A stretch of DNA of 25,036 bases from positions 1-25,036 of IMG/VR virus record IMGVR_UViG_3300007735_000520; one strand, 5' to 3'. This DNA is from a virus. Below are positions 11,539 through 19,207 of the stretch, in pieces; the stretch's first letter is position 1, and every line of letters starts with the position of its first letter. A program made the position numbers and the translations under genes. A model generated the notes under the pieces. That model was not told the origin of the DNA. It did not search any database and saw nothing but the letters and a program-made list of their open reading frames with translations.

Positions 11539-13953
11539 TTAAACGCTTGCTATAATGTACCACTGCGCCCCGTCGCTTATAATTGTTTTGCTGCCGTAAT
11601 GGTTTCCTATTGTAGTAGTTGGGCTTCCGCTAATGTTATACCCATTCCCGCTAATTGTCACTACGTTGCCGCTATTAGTTTTTACAAAATAATACTTTTT
11701 GCCCTTGCTCTCGTTTGCTGGCGGCAAGTTTACAGTTACGTTGCCGTCCGTGCTATTACATAAGATTAACTCGTAGCCGTTTGTAATAGTGTGAGTGCCG
11801 TTAGTGTAAACCACAGAAGCGTTATGCTCTTGTATATGCCAGTATAGCGTTTCGGTGCTGTCCTTGTATTCCAGCATAACTTCCCAGCGCGTGTTAAGCG
11901 TGGGCTGTGTAGTCGGTGCCCCATCGGCGTAGTTAACTAAGTGCTCTACTAGTCTGTCTGGTATAGCGCTGGTCTCTAGGTTTAATTTAGTAATTGCAAA
12001 CTCATGGTAATTTAGTCGCTCGCGTATGGTCCGCTCTCCAGTCCTAGGGTTATACTCCCCACTGCCGCCTCCATTTGCTAGCGTGTAGTCAGGCGCAAGC
12101 CCTAGCCATTCACCCTGCCAACTTTCCGAGCGTGGGTAAAAGGTGCCCCCGTTAAACAGCCATTTAGTAGAGTCAAAGTTAAGCGACTTAATAGCCGTCA
12201 AACTTCCAGCGTCGTGCCATGTACCCTGCACAACTGGCACAAATTTATTATACATTCCACCAATGCGCTTGCCCAGAATAGTGCCTAGGTCGTCATGCAC
12301 TGCCGAGGCATAGCCGCTGTACCAATCCGAACTCACAACCCATGTACTGCCGTTGTAAACAAAAATAGTCCCGAAGCCATAGAGCCCCTCGTCGTCATAG
12401 TAAGCGGGCTCAAGTTCTATAAGTTGGCTGTTGCCGCTGGCACCCGTTACGCTTACAGTCTGCTTAGTGGTGTGCTGAAAGTCTGGGTTCTCTATTGACC
12501 CGTAAGGCTGCGCTGCTGTAATGGTTCCCCAAAAGTTAATCTGGTTAGTCGTGCTGCTGGCCCAGTTGTTAGGCGCCACAAATAAACCCTGCTCAGCTTC
12601 TATGTAGTAGTCTACAAATAGACGCGTATAGCCAGTAGGTACTTGCGGCATTACAAAGTCCATTACATGAGTGTTCCAACTGTTACGGGCGTTAGTTACT
12701 GTTAGCTCTTGGGTTTGCCAAACGGGCGTAGCAACTGTATTAAAAGCGTTTGTAATTGGGCTGTATTGTGAAACTGTGCCGCCTGAGTTTTTAACATAAA
12801 TGCGGTAGTAAAAAAGGTAACGCTGGTAACGCTTGGCGCTGCTTGCGCTAAGTGCTACATAGGAGTCGTCAAACCACTTGCACAGCATGCGGACCCGTGT
12901 AGGTTTGCTGGCTTGTATTGTCTTGTCAACTATTGACAACTCGATGCTGTTATTGTCTGGCTCTGTCCTTAAAACAAAAATAGCATTTTGCCTTTCCTCT
13001 ATAACATCCACGGCCCTAACTGGGGGCTGGTAAGTTAGCGTCGGCTTGGCTTCCCATTGTGGCCTAACATTAGCAGCAAGGCTAACGGCGTGCGGTGTGC
13101 TGCCAGTGCTTTGGAAAGTTCCCGCAGCGTTATAAATTCTAGTAGTTAAGTTAGTAGCATTATAGGCGTCGTCTGGTAAAATCCAAAACGCCCCGCTCTC
13201 TAATGTAATGCGGCTGCCGTAAATGCTTAGCACTTGCTCTATGGCTTGCTTGCATGTTAGCAAGTCTATATTTGTACCAGCCTCAAAGGGGTCCGTGGTG
13301 TCAATAAATTGAACATCGGCGAATGGGTCAAAACTTTGGTAAAAACTAAGCAGGTTAAACTTAGTATTGGCTAGCCCTTTGTAACTTGCCTGCGCGGTGT
13401 CATACATTGTAACCCCGTCGCGTAAGTAGGTCGTTTCACCCAAGGCGGTCCAGTAGTCATCAAGTCCGCAAAGTTCTAAAGACTTGCGCACTATGTCCAA
13501 GCCCGTAGCCAATGAGTCAGTAAACCAGTCGGGACTTACAAAGAAGCCCTCTAACAAGTTTAAGGAGTCAACAGCCACCAAGTCAAACACTGGCGCGCCG
13601 TTAATGCTCTCGCGTAAGTAGTCTGCTTGGTCCGCAACTACTCGGCCCACATAGTAAAGCGCGTCTGCTCTATAAACTATAATAGCATAGCGGTTCTCTT
13701 CGCTGTTTGCTATTGCTATAAAGGCATTACGAACGGCGTCGCTAGGCATAACCCAACTAGTGGTTATTCTGCTGGGCCTAACAAAATTTTGGTAATAAGT
13801 GTCGCCCTCGCCTTGGCGTTCAATGGTAAAGCCGTTGCCTGCTAGGGTTAATTCGGTGCCCCCAGTTGACGAACCGCTTGGGCCGTCCCAGAGCTCTACT
13901 CTATACTCTATATTTTCTATGCTCAAAAACGAGCCGTAATATTTGCGTGCCAT
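11539..13953 (-). CDS. Large tail-tip / baseplate-like protein
   Basis: An 804-residue protein directly after the tape measure (start overlaps its stop as TAATG), the usual place of distal tail and tip proteins. The N-terminal part (about 1-270) has a regular beta-rich pattern (MARKYYGSFLSIENIEYRVELW, then many short strands) like Bacteroidetes siphophage tail proteins. The middle is rich in Tyr, Trp and Asn. The last 70 residues (TVNLPPANESKGKKYYFVKT, then VTISGNGYNISG and ISDGAQWYIIA) form a beta-repeat domain known from phage fibre and tip C-termini. A combined tip and adhesin role is inferred. No peptidase or lysozyme motif was seen. Confidence 0.75.
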   Translation of the reverse strand: MARKYYGSFLSIENIEYRVELWDGPSGSSTGGTELTLAGNGFTIERQGEGDTYYQNFVRPSRITTSWVMPSDAVRNAFIAIANSEENRYAIIVYRADALYYVGRVVADQADYLRESINGAPVFDLVAVDSLNLLEGFFVSPDWFTDSLATGLDIVRKSLELCGLDDYWTALGETTYLRDGVTMYDTAQASYKGLANTKFNLLSFYQSFDPFADVQFIDTTDPFEAGTNIDLLTCKQAIEQVLSIYGSRITLESGAFWILPDDAYNATNLTTRIYNAAGTFQSTGSTPHAVSLAANVRPQWEAKPTLTYQPPVRAVDVIEERQNAIFVLRTEPDNNSIELSIVDKTIQASKPTRVRMLCKWFDDSYVALSASSAKRYQRYLFYYRIYVKNSGGTVSQYSPITNAFNTVATPVWQTQELTVTNARNSWNTHVMDFVMPQVPTGYTRLFVDYYIEAEQGLFVAPNNWASSTTNQINFWGTITAAQPYGSIENPDFQHTTKQTVSVTGASGNSQLIELEPAYYDDEGLYGFGTIFVYNGSTWVVSSDWYSGYASAVHDDLGTILGKRIGGMYNKFVPVVQGTWHDAGSLTAIKSLNFDSTKWLFNGGTFYPRSESWQGEWLGLAPDYTLANGGGSGEYNPRTGERTIRERLNYHEFAITKLNLETSAIPDRLVEHLVNYADGAPTTQPTLNTRWEVMLEYKDSTETLYWHIQEHNASVVYTNGTHTITNGYELILCNSTDGNVTVNLPPANESKGKKYYFVKTNSGNVVTISGNGYNISGSPTTTIGNHYGSKTIISDGAQWYIIASV

Positions 13954-15965
13954 TAACCCCTTTTGCTGTCTTTATTATAACGCTCTAAAACTATTGCCAA
14001 GTCTCTGCCTGCTATGGTTGTGCTTGCCACAAAGCCGCTGCTGCTGTCCCCAGTTTTTAGCATGCCCTTAAGTTTGTCTAACGGTGCTATAACCTCTGGG
14101 TTATTACGAGCGTTTGGGTATTCACCAACTAAGCCCAATGTAGGGCCGCTAACTATACCACCCTCAGCGAATGCCGTGGGCTGTGGTCCTTTCTTAAGCA
14201 TGCCGCTAATTACTGCCGAGCCTGCCACCAATGCAACACCCGCAGCAGCTGCTAGTACTGGGTCCTTAATTAGCAACTCTTTAAAAGCCTTAGACGCCGT
14301 AGCCGTTGCAATAAGTGCAGAACCAAAGGCCCGCATAAACTGAGCAACAGAACCCAGCAAGGCTTTGCCAAAGTCGTCAAAACTAGTAATTTGCCCGCTC
14401 AGTATGCCGCCAATCATGTCGCCGAATGCCTCAACCCCCTCCGCTGTCATGGTGTTAAAAGCATTATTTATAGCTCCCGCTGCCTCTGTCATTCTCTTCT
14501 CGTAGTCGCTCATTATAGCAATCTGCTCGCCAGTGGCTTGTTTTAAGACTGGGGCATATTGTTTCATTGGGCCAGTGACGGCAGCAAAGGCTTCAATAGT
14601 TGGAGCGCCTGCGCCAAACTCAGCAGCGCCTAAAGTTTTGCTAAGGGTCTGCTGCTTTTGCGCTTTAGTTAAACCCTCTACCGCCTTGGTCTGTTCATTT
14701 ATTGCAGTAGTGGTTTTAGTAACGGGCGTAATGCTTAAGCCTTGCGCGTTACTCATGTTTATAATAGCGTCAATTTGCGCCTGAATTTTAGCCGCGTTTT
14801 GGTCTGCTATTGCGCCTACATTCTTTTGGCTCTCTATAAACTTTTGCACCTGAGACGAAGTAGCGCCAGTTGCATAAAGTCTATTTATTTCGGCTTGCGT
14901 AGAAAGTTGAGCCTGCTGTTTTCCTAGTTCGTATTCCAGCATTTTGGCGCTGAGTTCCTGCAACTTTGTAAATGCAGCCTTTGCTTTTGCCTGCTTGTAA
15001 ATTTCGTTTGTTAAATTAGTAGTCGCAGTTTTTAACTCTTCGCTGCTTACTTTGTCTAGGCTTTGGTTTGCTAAAAAGTCTGGGTAAATTTTCTGTATTT
15101 CAGCCAGTGCATTTTTACGCTCGCGCATGCTGGCGTTATGGTTATTGACTACGGCCAACAAACCGCTAACGCTCTTAACTTCCTCCTCAAAATTCTTTTG
15201 CGTTTCGCTATTTATTTCGTTAAATAACTTTTGCTGTTCTGCGGCTTTCTTTATTCTCTCTTGGTAATTGCCTACCGCTATAACAATGGCAGCCAATGCT
15301 GTGGCTGCTAATGCCCAAGGCGCTGCGGCCATGGCTAAGTTAAACGCCCTTTGCACTCCCGTGGCTGTACCTACTGCACTAGCGTAAGCGGTTTGCGCTG
15401 CTGTTAGCACCGTGGTCCGCAAAGCAAGTAAGCCCTGCATGGCTGCGCTCTCCTCTTGTAGCAATGTTTGAATTTCCTGCAAGCCAGTTACTACCGCCAT
15501 TGTGGCTTGAAGTTTAACTAGCGTTTTCTGCAAGTTCTCGCTCTCTACACCCATTAAAGCAGTGGCGCCTTCTACAACTGAATAAGCCCCAGCAACTGCT
15601 TGCACCGTACCTATTACAGCGTCAAGCCTTCTAGTGTCACTAGCAAAGTATGAAACCTCAGCGCGGGCGTCGCCTATGGCGTCCTTAATTTTACCCGCTT
15701 GCTTTATAATGTCATTAGCTACATTTTGAAACTCAGGGCCTAAGGCTCTGGCCTCCATTGCCAAGTTAGTTAACTGCCTAACAGTGCCAGCCGTGGGGTT
15801 CTTGGTTGAAATTGCAGCCAGTTTCTTTTCTATTTCAGTTGCAGCCTTTGCAGTTTCTGCGCTCATTTTAGAGCCGCTCGACTGAATAGCCACAATGGCT
15901 TCCTGCAAACCTTTGCGCAGCTTCTCTATGTCTGCACCTATAACAATGTTTAACGAGCGTGCCAT
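13953..15965 (-). CDS. Tail tape measure protein
   Basis: A 670-residue protein rich in Ala, Lys, Gln and Thr helices. It has a coiled-coil-like N-terminal part, a hydrophobic segment (about 210-232, LAMAAAPWALAATALAAIVIAVG) and long helical repeats (about 235-450). A C-terminal Gly/Ala-rich hydrophobic region (about 560-600) precedes FAEGGIVSGPTLGLVGEYPN, NPEVIAPLDKLKGML. That last motif is characteristic of tape measure C-termini. Start and stop each overlap neighbours as TAATG. At about 0.15 nm per residue, a rule known for siphoviruses, the tail would be around 100 nm. The hydrophobic segments may insert in the host membrane during DNA entry. Confidence 0.9.
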   Translation of the reverse strand: MARSLNIVIGADIEKLRKGLQEAIVAIQSSGSKMSAETAKAATEIEKKLAAISTKNPTAGTVRQLTNLAMEARALGPEFQNVANDIIKQAGKIKDAIGDARAEVSYFASDTRRLDAVIGTVQAVAGAYSVVEGATALMGVESENLQKTLVKLQATMAVVTGLQEIQTLLQEESAAMQGLLALRTTVLTAAQTAYASAVGTATGVQRAFNLAMAAAPWALAATALAAIVIAVGNYQERIKKAAEQQKLFNEINSETQKNFEEEVKSVSGLLAVVNNHNASMRERKNALAEIQKIYPDFLANQSLDKVSSEELKTATTNLTNEIYKQAKAKAAFTKLQELSAKMLEYELGKQQAQLSTQAEINRLYATGATSSQVQKFIESQKNVGAIADQNAAKIQAQIDAIINMSNAQGLSITPVTKTTTAINEQTKAVEGLTKAQKQQTLSKTLGAAEFGAGAPTIEAFAAVTGPMKQYAPVLKQATGEQIAIMSDYEKRMTEAAGAINNAFNTMTAEGVEAFGDMIGGILSGQITSFDDFGKALLGSVAQFMRAFGSALIATATASKAFKELLIKDPVLAAAAGVALVAGSAVISGMLKKGPQPTAFAEGGIVSGPTLGLVGEYPNARNNPEVIAPLDKLKGMLKTGDSSSGFVASTTIAGRDLAIVLERYNKDSKRG

Positions 15966-16372
15966 TACCTAGTGTAATTAATTATAAAGTCCTGAGAAAC
16001 TTGGTAAACCCCAGCAAAGGCCGCCTCGTCGTCGGTTAACTGTACTTCGCTGTCTAACTCTATTGCTTGGCATTTAACGCCGTTAAAAGTTGCTGGCAAT
16101 GTAGCCGCCTCAAACGCTGCCCTAACTTGCTCAGCGACTGCCGTAGCGCTTGCGAAAGTAGTGCCAAACGAATTAACCTGCACCCGTGCAAAGTCTGTGC
16201 GGCTGTGGCTAGTGTTCGTGGGGCTGGCAATTACGCTAACAAGGTTGTAACTAATGGCTGGGAATGCGCTCTCTTGCGGAATGCGCAAAGGGTTTAAGCG
16301 TGTACTAACTAGAGCAGTAAGCCCCGAGTAGTTGCTAAGTATGTTGTAGGCTATTTTTATAGGGGCGCTCAT
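15965..16372 (-). CDS. Tail completion protein, DUF3168-like
   Basis: A 135-residue protein with the DUF3168 pattern: an N-terminal helix (IAYNILSNYSGLTALVSTRLNPLRIPQ), FPAISYNLVS, FARVQVNSFGTTFASATAVAEQVRAAF and a C-terminal YQVSQDFIINYTR strand. Members (SPP1 gp17 and HK97 gp10-11 region) join the tail to the neck. It overlaps the frameshift product by 4 bases (ATGA) and the tape measure by 1. Its place after the chaperone pair, not before the tail tube, is unusual. Confidence 0.7.
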   Translation of the reverse strand: MSAPIKIAYNILSNYSGLTALVSTRLNPLRIPQESAFPAISYNLVSVIASPTNTSHSRTDFARVQVNSFGTTFASATAVAEQVRAAFEAATLPATFNGVKCQAIELDSEVQLTDDEAAFAGVYQVSQDFIINYTR

Positions 16373-17039
16373 GCTTTGGCGTCTGGGGTTAACTTGTCAA
16401 AGACATGCGAATATAACTTAACTGCCTCCTCTATACTAATATAGTCGCGCTCCTCCCATGGAAAAGTTAACAAGCGTTTGGGCTCTATTGGTTTTTTCAA
16501 GTGAGGCGCCATAGAAGTAGCAACCGCCCAGCGCATAATTTCCCATTGGTTTCTATACTCTTGAGTCTGCGCGGACCGCATGCCCTCAAGTTTTAACCGC
16601 CAAAAACGCGGCGTGCATTTCCAAAACTCGGCCTCACTTAGCCCAAGTTCTCCATAACTAATGCGCTCTATTTTGCGCCAAGTAAGCGGGGCGCTGTCGC
16701 CCTTGGCTGTTACTTTCCCTCTGGCTCGTCGCTAGAAAAGAAGTCAGTAACCGCAGCAGTAAAAGCGTCGAGTGCAGGGGCTAACTCGGAAAACTTCCGA
16801 ATAGCTGCGCCTAATTTGTCAACTGTTTTAAACGGTGTTTTTTCGCCCTTGGCTTCGTAGCCTTCTAGAATGCCGTAGAATGCGCAGGCTAGTGCAAAGT
16901 CCATAGACTTGGCTAAGTCCTTCTGCATGTTTAAGTCTGCAAAGTTTTCCATGCCAGCCAACTGCATAACATTTTTAAGGCTATTCATGTTAAACAAAAG
17001 GGGGTGACTAGCACCCCCGATTTTAATTTCTGTGCTCAT
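16369..17039 (-). CDS. Tail assembly chaperone, gpGT-like -1 frameshift product
   Basis: A longer form of the chaperone made by a -1 slip at GGGAAAG. The zero frame (109 residues) ends at a TAA right after the slip site. In the -1 frame a further 114 residues run without a stop to 16369, total about 223. The added part reads VTAKGDSAPLTWRKIERISY and continues with GLSEAEFWKCTPRFWRLKLEG, the G-L-S-x-x-E-F-W-x-x-T-P-x-x-F pattern of T-type chaperone extensions. Without the slip, 16582-16709 would be unexplained; with it, the frame is continuous and ends overlapping the next gene (ATGA). In lambda, gpG and gpGT coat the tape measure and recruit tail tube subunits. Frameshift efficiency is unknown. 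Confidence 0.85.
16678..16706 (-). promoter_or_regulatory. Stem-loop stimulating the frameshift
   Basis: Six bases (TAACAG) after the slip heptamer, CCAAG (16706-16702) pairs with CTTGG (16682-16678). Inside it GGCG (16701-16698) pairs with CGCC (16693-16690) around an ACAG loop, leaving 7 unpaired bases on one side. A 5-9 base spacer followed by a stem is typical for stimulators of -1 frameshifting. A pseudoknot was not searched. Confidence 0.5.
16710..17039 (-). CDS. Tail assembly chaperone, gpG-like short form
   Basis: A 109-residue protein starting MSTEIKIGGASHPLLFNMNS, mainly helical, with NSLKNVMQLAGMENFADL and ALACAFYGILEGYEA and an acidic end (SSDEPEGK). Its position between tail tube and tape measure and the frameshift at its end identify it as the gpG-type chaperone. 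I chose the ATG at 17039; an in-frame ATG at 17078 would overlap the tail tube gene by 17 bases and adds a poor N-terminus. A TATATTTG box lies 5 bases before this ATG. It should be made in excess over the fused form and is not expected in mature virions. Confidence 0.85.
   Translation of the reverse strand: MSTEIKIGGASHPLLFNMNSLKNVMQLAGMENFADLNMQKDLAKSMDFALACAFYGILEGYEAKGEKTPFKTVDKLGAAIRKFSELAPALDAFTAAVTDFFSSDEPEGK
16713..16719 (-). promoter_or_regulatory. -1 frameshift slippery site GGGAAAG
   Basis: The heptamer is in the right phase (G GGA AAG in the zero frame) and is followed immediately by the zero-frame TAA. GGGAAAG is the same heptamer used by lambda for gpG/gpGT. After slipping, tRNAs re-pair on GGG and AAA and translation continues at GTA. 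Confidence 0.85.
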
Positions 17040-17044
17040 GGGCA

Positions 17045-17052
17045 CAAATATA
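17045..17052 (-). promoter_or_regulatory. TAnnTTTG box before the tail chaperone
   Basis: TATATTTG lies in the 22-base gap after the tail tube stop and ends 5 bases before the chaperone ATG. It is identical to the box at 3183-3190 and shares the longer CTATATTTGT with it. It may be an internal late promoter giving a leaderless mRNA, or chance in an A/T-rich gap. Confidence 0.35.
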
Positions 17053-17061
17053 GTAAAAGAA

Positions 17062-17499
17062 TTAAGCAACTGTGCCAACAGTCAAAGCGCCAGTACCTTG
17101 CAAGGTTCCAGTAAAAGTTGCTTTGTCGTTATTGGGTGCGCTCAATGACAAGCTGCTAAAGAATGCAGCGCCAGTCATTTTTTGGTCTCCAGTGCTGTTA
17201 GTAGTCATTACAACAGTTACAGAAGTGCCAGCCAACAAGTCGGCCAGAATGTCTTTAAAAGACTGCCCGCTAGTGCTTACGCTTGCATCCTCTTCAAAAA
17301 TTCCCTCTACATTTAAAGTGTAGCCATACTCGCCCGCAATAAATTCTTTAGCGCCTGCGCTGTCTTTGTTGGTAACATCAATCATGTCCTTAGAGATGTC
17401 AATGCTGTGAGAAGTCGCGTTAGCGATTTTAGTTAATGTGCCGCTAACATCCTTATAGATGCTAATGAGCGTGCCGTTTACTGGTCCAGTAGTTGCCAT
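17062..17499 (-). CDS. Major tail (tube) protein
   Basis: A 145-residue protein starting MATTGPVNGTLISIYKDVSG, with TSHSIDISKDMIDVTNKDS followed by FIAGEYGYTLNVEGIFEED and GTLQGTGALTVG at the end. This beta-rich pattern (S-x-x-I-x-I-S-x-D-x-I-D-V-T-x-K) matches the TP901-1/HK97-type tail tube family, which stacks as hexameric rings. It lies between the neck gene and the chaperone pair, as expected. The A/T-rich upstream region (taatatataaataacc) is a typical Bacteroidetes start context. Confidence 0.85.
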   Translation of the reverse strand: MATTGPVNGTLISIYKDVSGTLTKIANATSHSIDISKDMIDVTNKDSAGAKEFIAGEYGYTLNVEGIFEEDASVSTSGQSFKDILADLLAGTSVTVVMTTNSTGDQKMTGAAFFSSLSLSAPNNDKATFTGTLQGTGALTVGTVA

Positions 17500-17501
17500 G
17501 G

Positions 17502-17951
17502 TTATTTATATATTAAGTTATTTTTCTTTGCTAAGTCGCGCAGCATTTTGTCTACGCCTTTAATTACTTCGTCTGTTACATTAGACGCGTTTCTGTCTAG
17601 GGCTGGTCTCATGAATGGACGAGGCGCTAGGCTTCCCGTATAGCGTCCGTTTGACTGGATGCGGGGCGCTGTGCCGTATTCAAACATGACACCAAGGTAG
17701 TTGTTATAGTATTCTTTGCGCAAGCCTATTAGTGTCTTGTCTAGGTTTGTGCTGTCCTTGCTAGTAATAAACCCAATAGAGTCGCGCAGGTCGCCCGTGT
17801 TAACTGGCACTAAACTCTTAGCCGTTGCTATAATTGGCTCGGCGCTTTTGCGCAGCAACTTCTGCAACTTAGGGCTTTTAATGTCTACACCAATAGCCTC
17901 TAGCGCGTTAATTACTTCGCCCATGCCCTCTATGTTTTTGTCGCTAGCCAT
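17502..17951 (-). CDS. HK97 gp10-like neck / tail-completion protein
   Basis: A 149-residue protein with the HK97-gp10 family pattern: an N-terminal helix (MGEVINALEAIGVDI), KSAEPIIATAKSLVPVNTGDLRDSI (about 36-60), a strand region, YLGVMFEYGTAPR (about 84-97) and APRPFMRPALD (about 108-119). The P-V-x-T-G-x-L-R-x-S-I and E-x-G-T motifs are diagnostic. It would link the head connector to the tail tube. Its start overlaps the head-closure stop by 1 base. Confidence 0.85.
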   Translation of the reverse strand: MASDKNIEGMGEVINALEAIGVDIKSPKLQKLLRKSAEPIIATAKSLVPVNTGDLRDSIGFITSKDSTNLDKTLIGLRKEYYNNYLGVMFEYGTAPRIQSNGRYTGSLAPRPFMRPALDRNASNVTDEVIKGVDKMLRDLAKKNNLIYK

Positions 17952-18271
17952 TACAGTGTAACTTCAGTTTGTAATTTCAAATATAAGTTTCGCTGCAAGT
18001 TGGCTATGTTAACAATGTTATGGGCTATGCCCTCCTCTACTACTCTGTGCTTAACGCTGACGCTGCCATTGTAACGAATGGTGTAATTTACTATTTGCTT
18101 ATGCTCTCTGCGGTCCGCGTTTACATTCTCAGTGCCAGCCTCGGCTTCTACACGCTGCGCCCATGCGGTTGCGTATTCGGTCCAAGTCTGCAACTTCTCG
18201 CCCGTGTTGGTGTCTATTGTCTCGGTGTAGCTTTGTAGGCTTACTAAGACATCCATAGCCCCTGCATTCAT
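17951..18271 (-). CDS. Head closure / head-tail adaptor protein
   Basis: A 106-residue protein starting MNAGAMDVLVSLQSYTETID. The order of D-V-L-V-S-L-Q, W-T-E-Y-A-T-A-W-A-Q-R-V-E, a basic H-K-Q-I-V-N-Y-T-I-R-Y segment and V-x-H-R-V-V-E-E-G-I-A-H matches the phage head-tail joining family (SPP1 gp16 / lambda gpFII-like). It sits between the connector and the HK97 gp10-like gene with 1-base overlaps on both sides. An in-frame internal Met (M6) is an alternative start. Confidence 0.85.
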   Translation of the reverse strand: MNAGAMDVLVSLQSYTETIDTNTGEKLQTWTEYATAWAQRVEAEAGTENVNADRREHKQIVNYTIRYNGSVSVKHRVVEEGIAHNIVNIANLQRNLYLKLQTEVTL

Positions 18272-18930
18272 TAGATTAACACTTGTATTTTATAAGGGTC
18301 CAACAAGTAATGAAACCCAAACTCTAACGGGCTTTGTATAGTTCCAGTAACAATAGCCTGCCTATTGTCGTAATACTGAGCAATTAACAAAAGTGCAGCG
18401 TGCTTTATTGTCATTGGGAAAATTGTGTCAGGGTCTACGCTAGTAGTGCCAACTGGGTTAAAGCCCTCTGTTACTTCTACTATGTATTTAATCCCGTCGT
18501 CTGTTACCAATGTCGGCGCAGTTTCTATAAAAATGTTACGGCTATATAGGCCCATAGGCTCAGGGCTAGCAATCCAATCCTGCGAGTCGTAGGCTGTAAT
18601 TGCGTTAGCGTCACTAATGTAGTAAACATTTGTTACAGACAAACAGCGCGTATTTAAACGCAAGTAGTTGCCGCTAGGTATATTGGTCCCGTTAAGCGGG
18701 TTAACAAGCGCAGGCTGGCCCGTAAAGCCGTCAAAGCCATAGCGTACCGTCGCCTTACGAATTGAATAGCCAAGGTAATTACTGCAAGCCTCCACAGCCA
18801 TAGCAATGAGCCCACCTATATAGGTGTCGTCTGCGGTGCTAGTAACGCGCAGGTGCTGTTTAGCCTCTGCTAAAGTTATGTAGTCAGTAGCGGCATTGGT
18901 GTAGGTGGTATAGTGGCGTGCAATAAACAT
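18271..18930 (-). CDS. Head-tail connector, gp6-like
   Basis: A 219-residue protein with the gp6-like connector pattern near its start: ITLAEAKQHLRVTSTADDTYIGGLIAMAVEACSNYLG (about 18-55), two helices with L-A-E-A-K-x-H-L-R. A beta-rich middle and a C-terminal helix (MTIKHAALLLIAQYYDNRQ) follow. These proteins form a ring below the portal. It is longer than HK97 gp6 (about 110), as is usual for the longer connector subgroup. It follows the 66-residue capsid-adjacent gene by 4 bases. Confidence 0.85.
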   Translation of the reverse strand: MFIARHYTTYTNAATDYITLAEAKQHLRVTSTADDTYIGGLIAMAVEACSNYLGYSIRKATVRYGFDGFTGQPALVNPLNGTNIPSGNYLRLNTRCLSVTNVYYISDANAITAYDSQDWIASPEPMGLYSRNIFIETAPTLVTDDGIKYIVEVTEGFNPVGTTSVDPDTIFPMTIKHAALLLIAQYYDNRQAIVTGTIQSPLEFGFHYLLDPYKIQVLI

Positions 18931-18934
18931 AGCT

Positions 18935-19135
18935 TTACTCTGCGTCTAGTTCGGTCTCTGGGTTAACTGGCTTGCCCTTTTTCACTGGCTTGCTAGAAGT
19001 AAGCGCTGGAATTTCAACTGCTACGCCTGCCTCAATTAAAAGCATGGCCTGCTTAGTTTCCATTATTACCTCCTCGCCTGCGTTGTAGGAAAGGTTAAAC
19101 ATCCCAGAAGGGTTAGCAACAAATTTAATTTTCAT
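18935..19135 (-). CDS. Small capsid-adjacent protein, unknown function
   Basis: A 66-residue protein starting MKIKFVANPSGMFNLSYNAG. It resembles small proteins I have seen next to capsid genes: K-F-x-x-N-P-x-G-x-x-x-L-x-Y-N-A-G-E and an L-I-E-A-G-V-A-V-E helix/strand, then a charged tail. It may be a small SH3-like or decoration-like virion protein. It starts right after the paired hairpins that separate it from the major capsid gene. Confidence 0.65.
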   Translation of the reverse strand: MKIKFVANPSGMFNLSYNAGEEVIMETKQAMLLIEAGVAVEIPALTSSKPVKKGKPVNPETELDAE

Positions 19136-19143
19136 ATTAGCCC

Positions 19144-19196
19144 GAGGGCGGCGCAGTCAAGGCCACCCTCAGCACTCGGTCTTTAATGACTCCGAG
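19144..19196 (-). promoter_or_regulatory. Two tandem hairpins after the major capsid gene
   Basis: Reading leftward, hairpin 1 pairs CTCGG (19196-19192) with CCGAG (19179-19175). Hairpin 2 pairs GAGGGTGGC (19170-19162) with GCCGCCCTC (19152-19144), 9 bp with one G-T around a 9-base loop. It is followed by GGGCTAAT and the next ATG, with no T-run, so it is not a standard terminator. It may slow transcription, mark RNA cleavage or protect the capsid mRNA's 3' end. Confidence 0.55.
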
Positions 19197-19207
19197 CAGT
19201 CAAGTTA

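Noticed and set aside
16369-16581. A separate 70-residue gene starting MRSAQTQEYR
   Set aside because: Its frame is open upstream to the GGGAAAG slip site and encodes family-specific residues there, so this ATG is an internal Met of the frameshift product.
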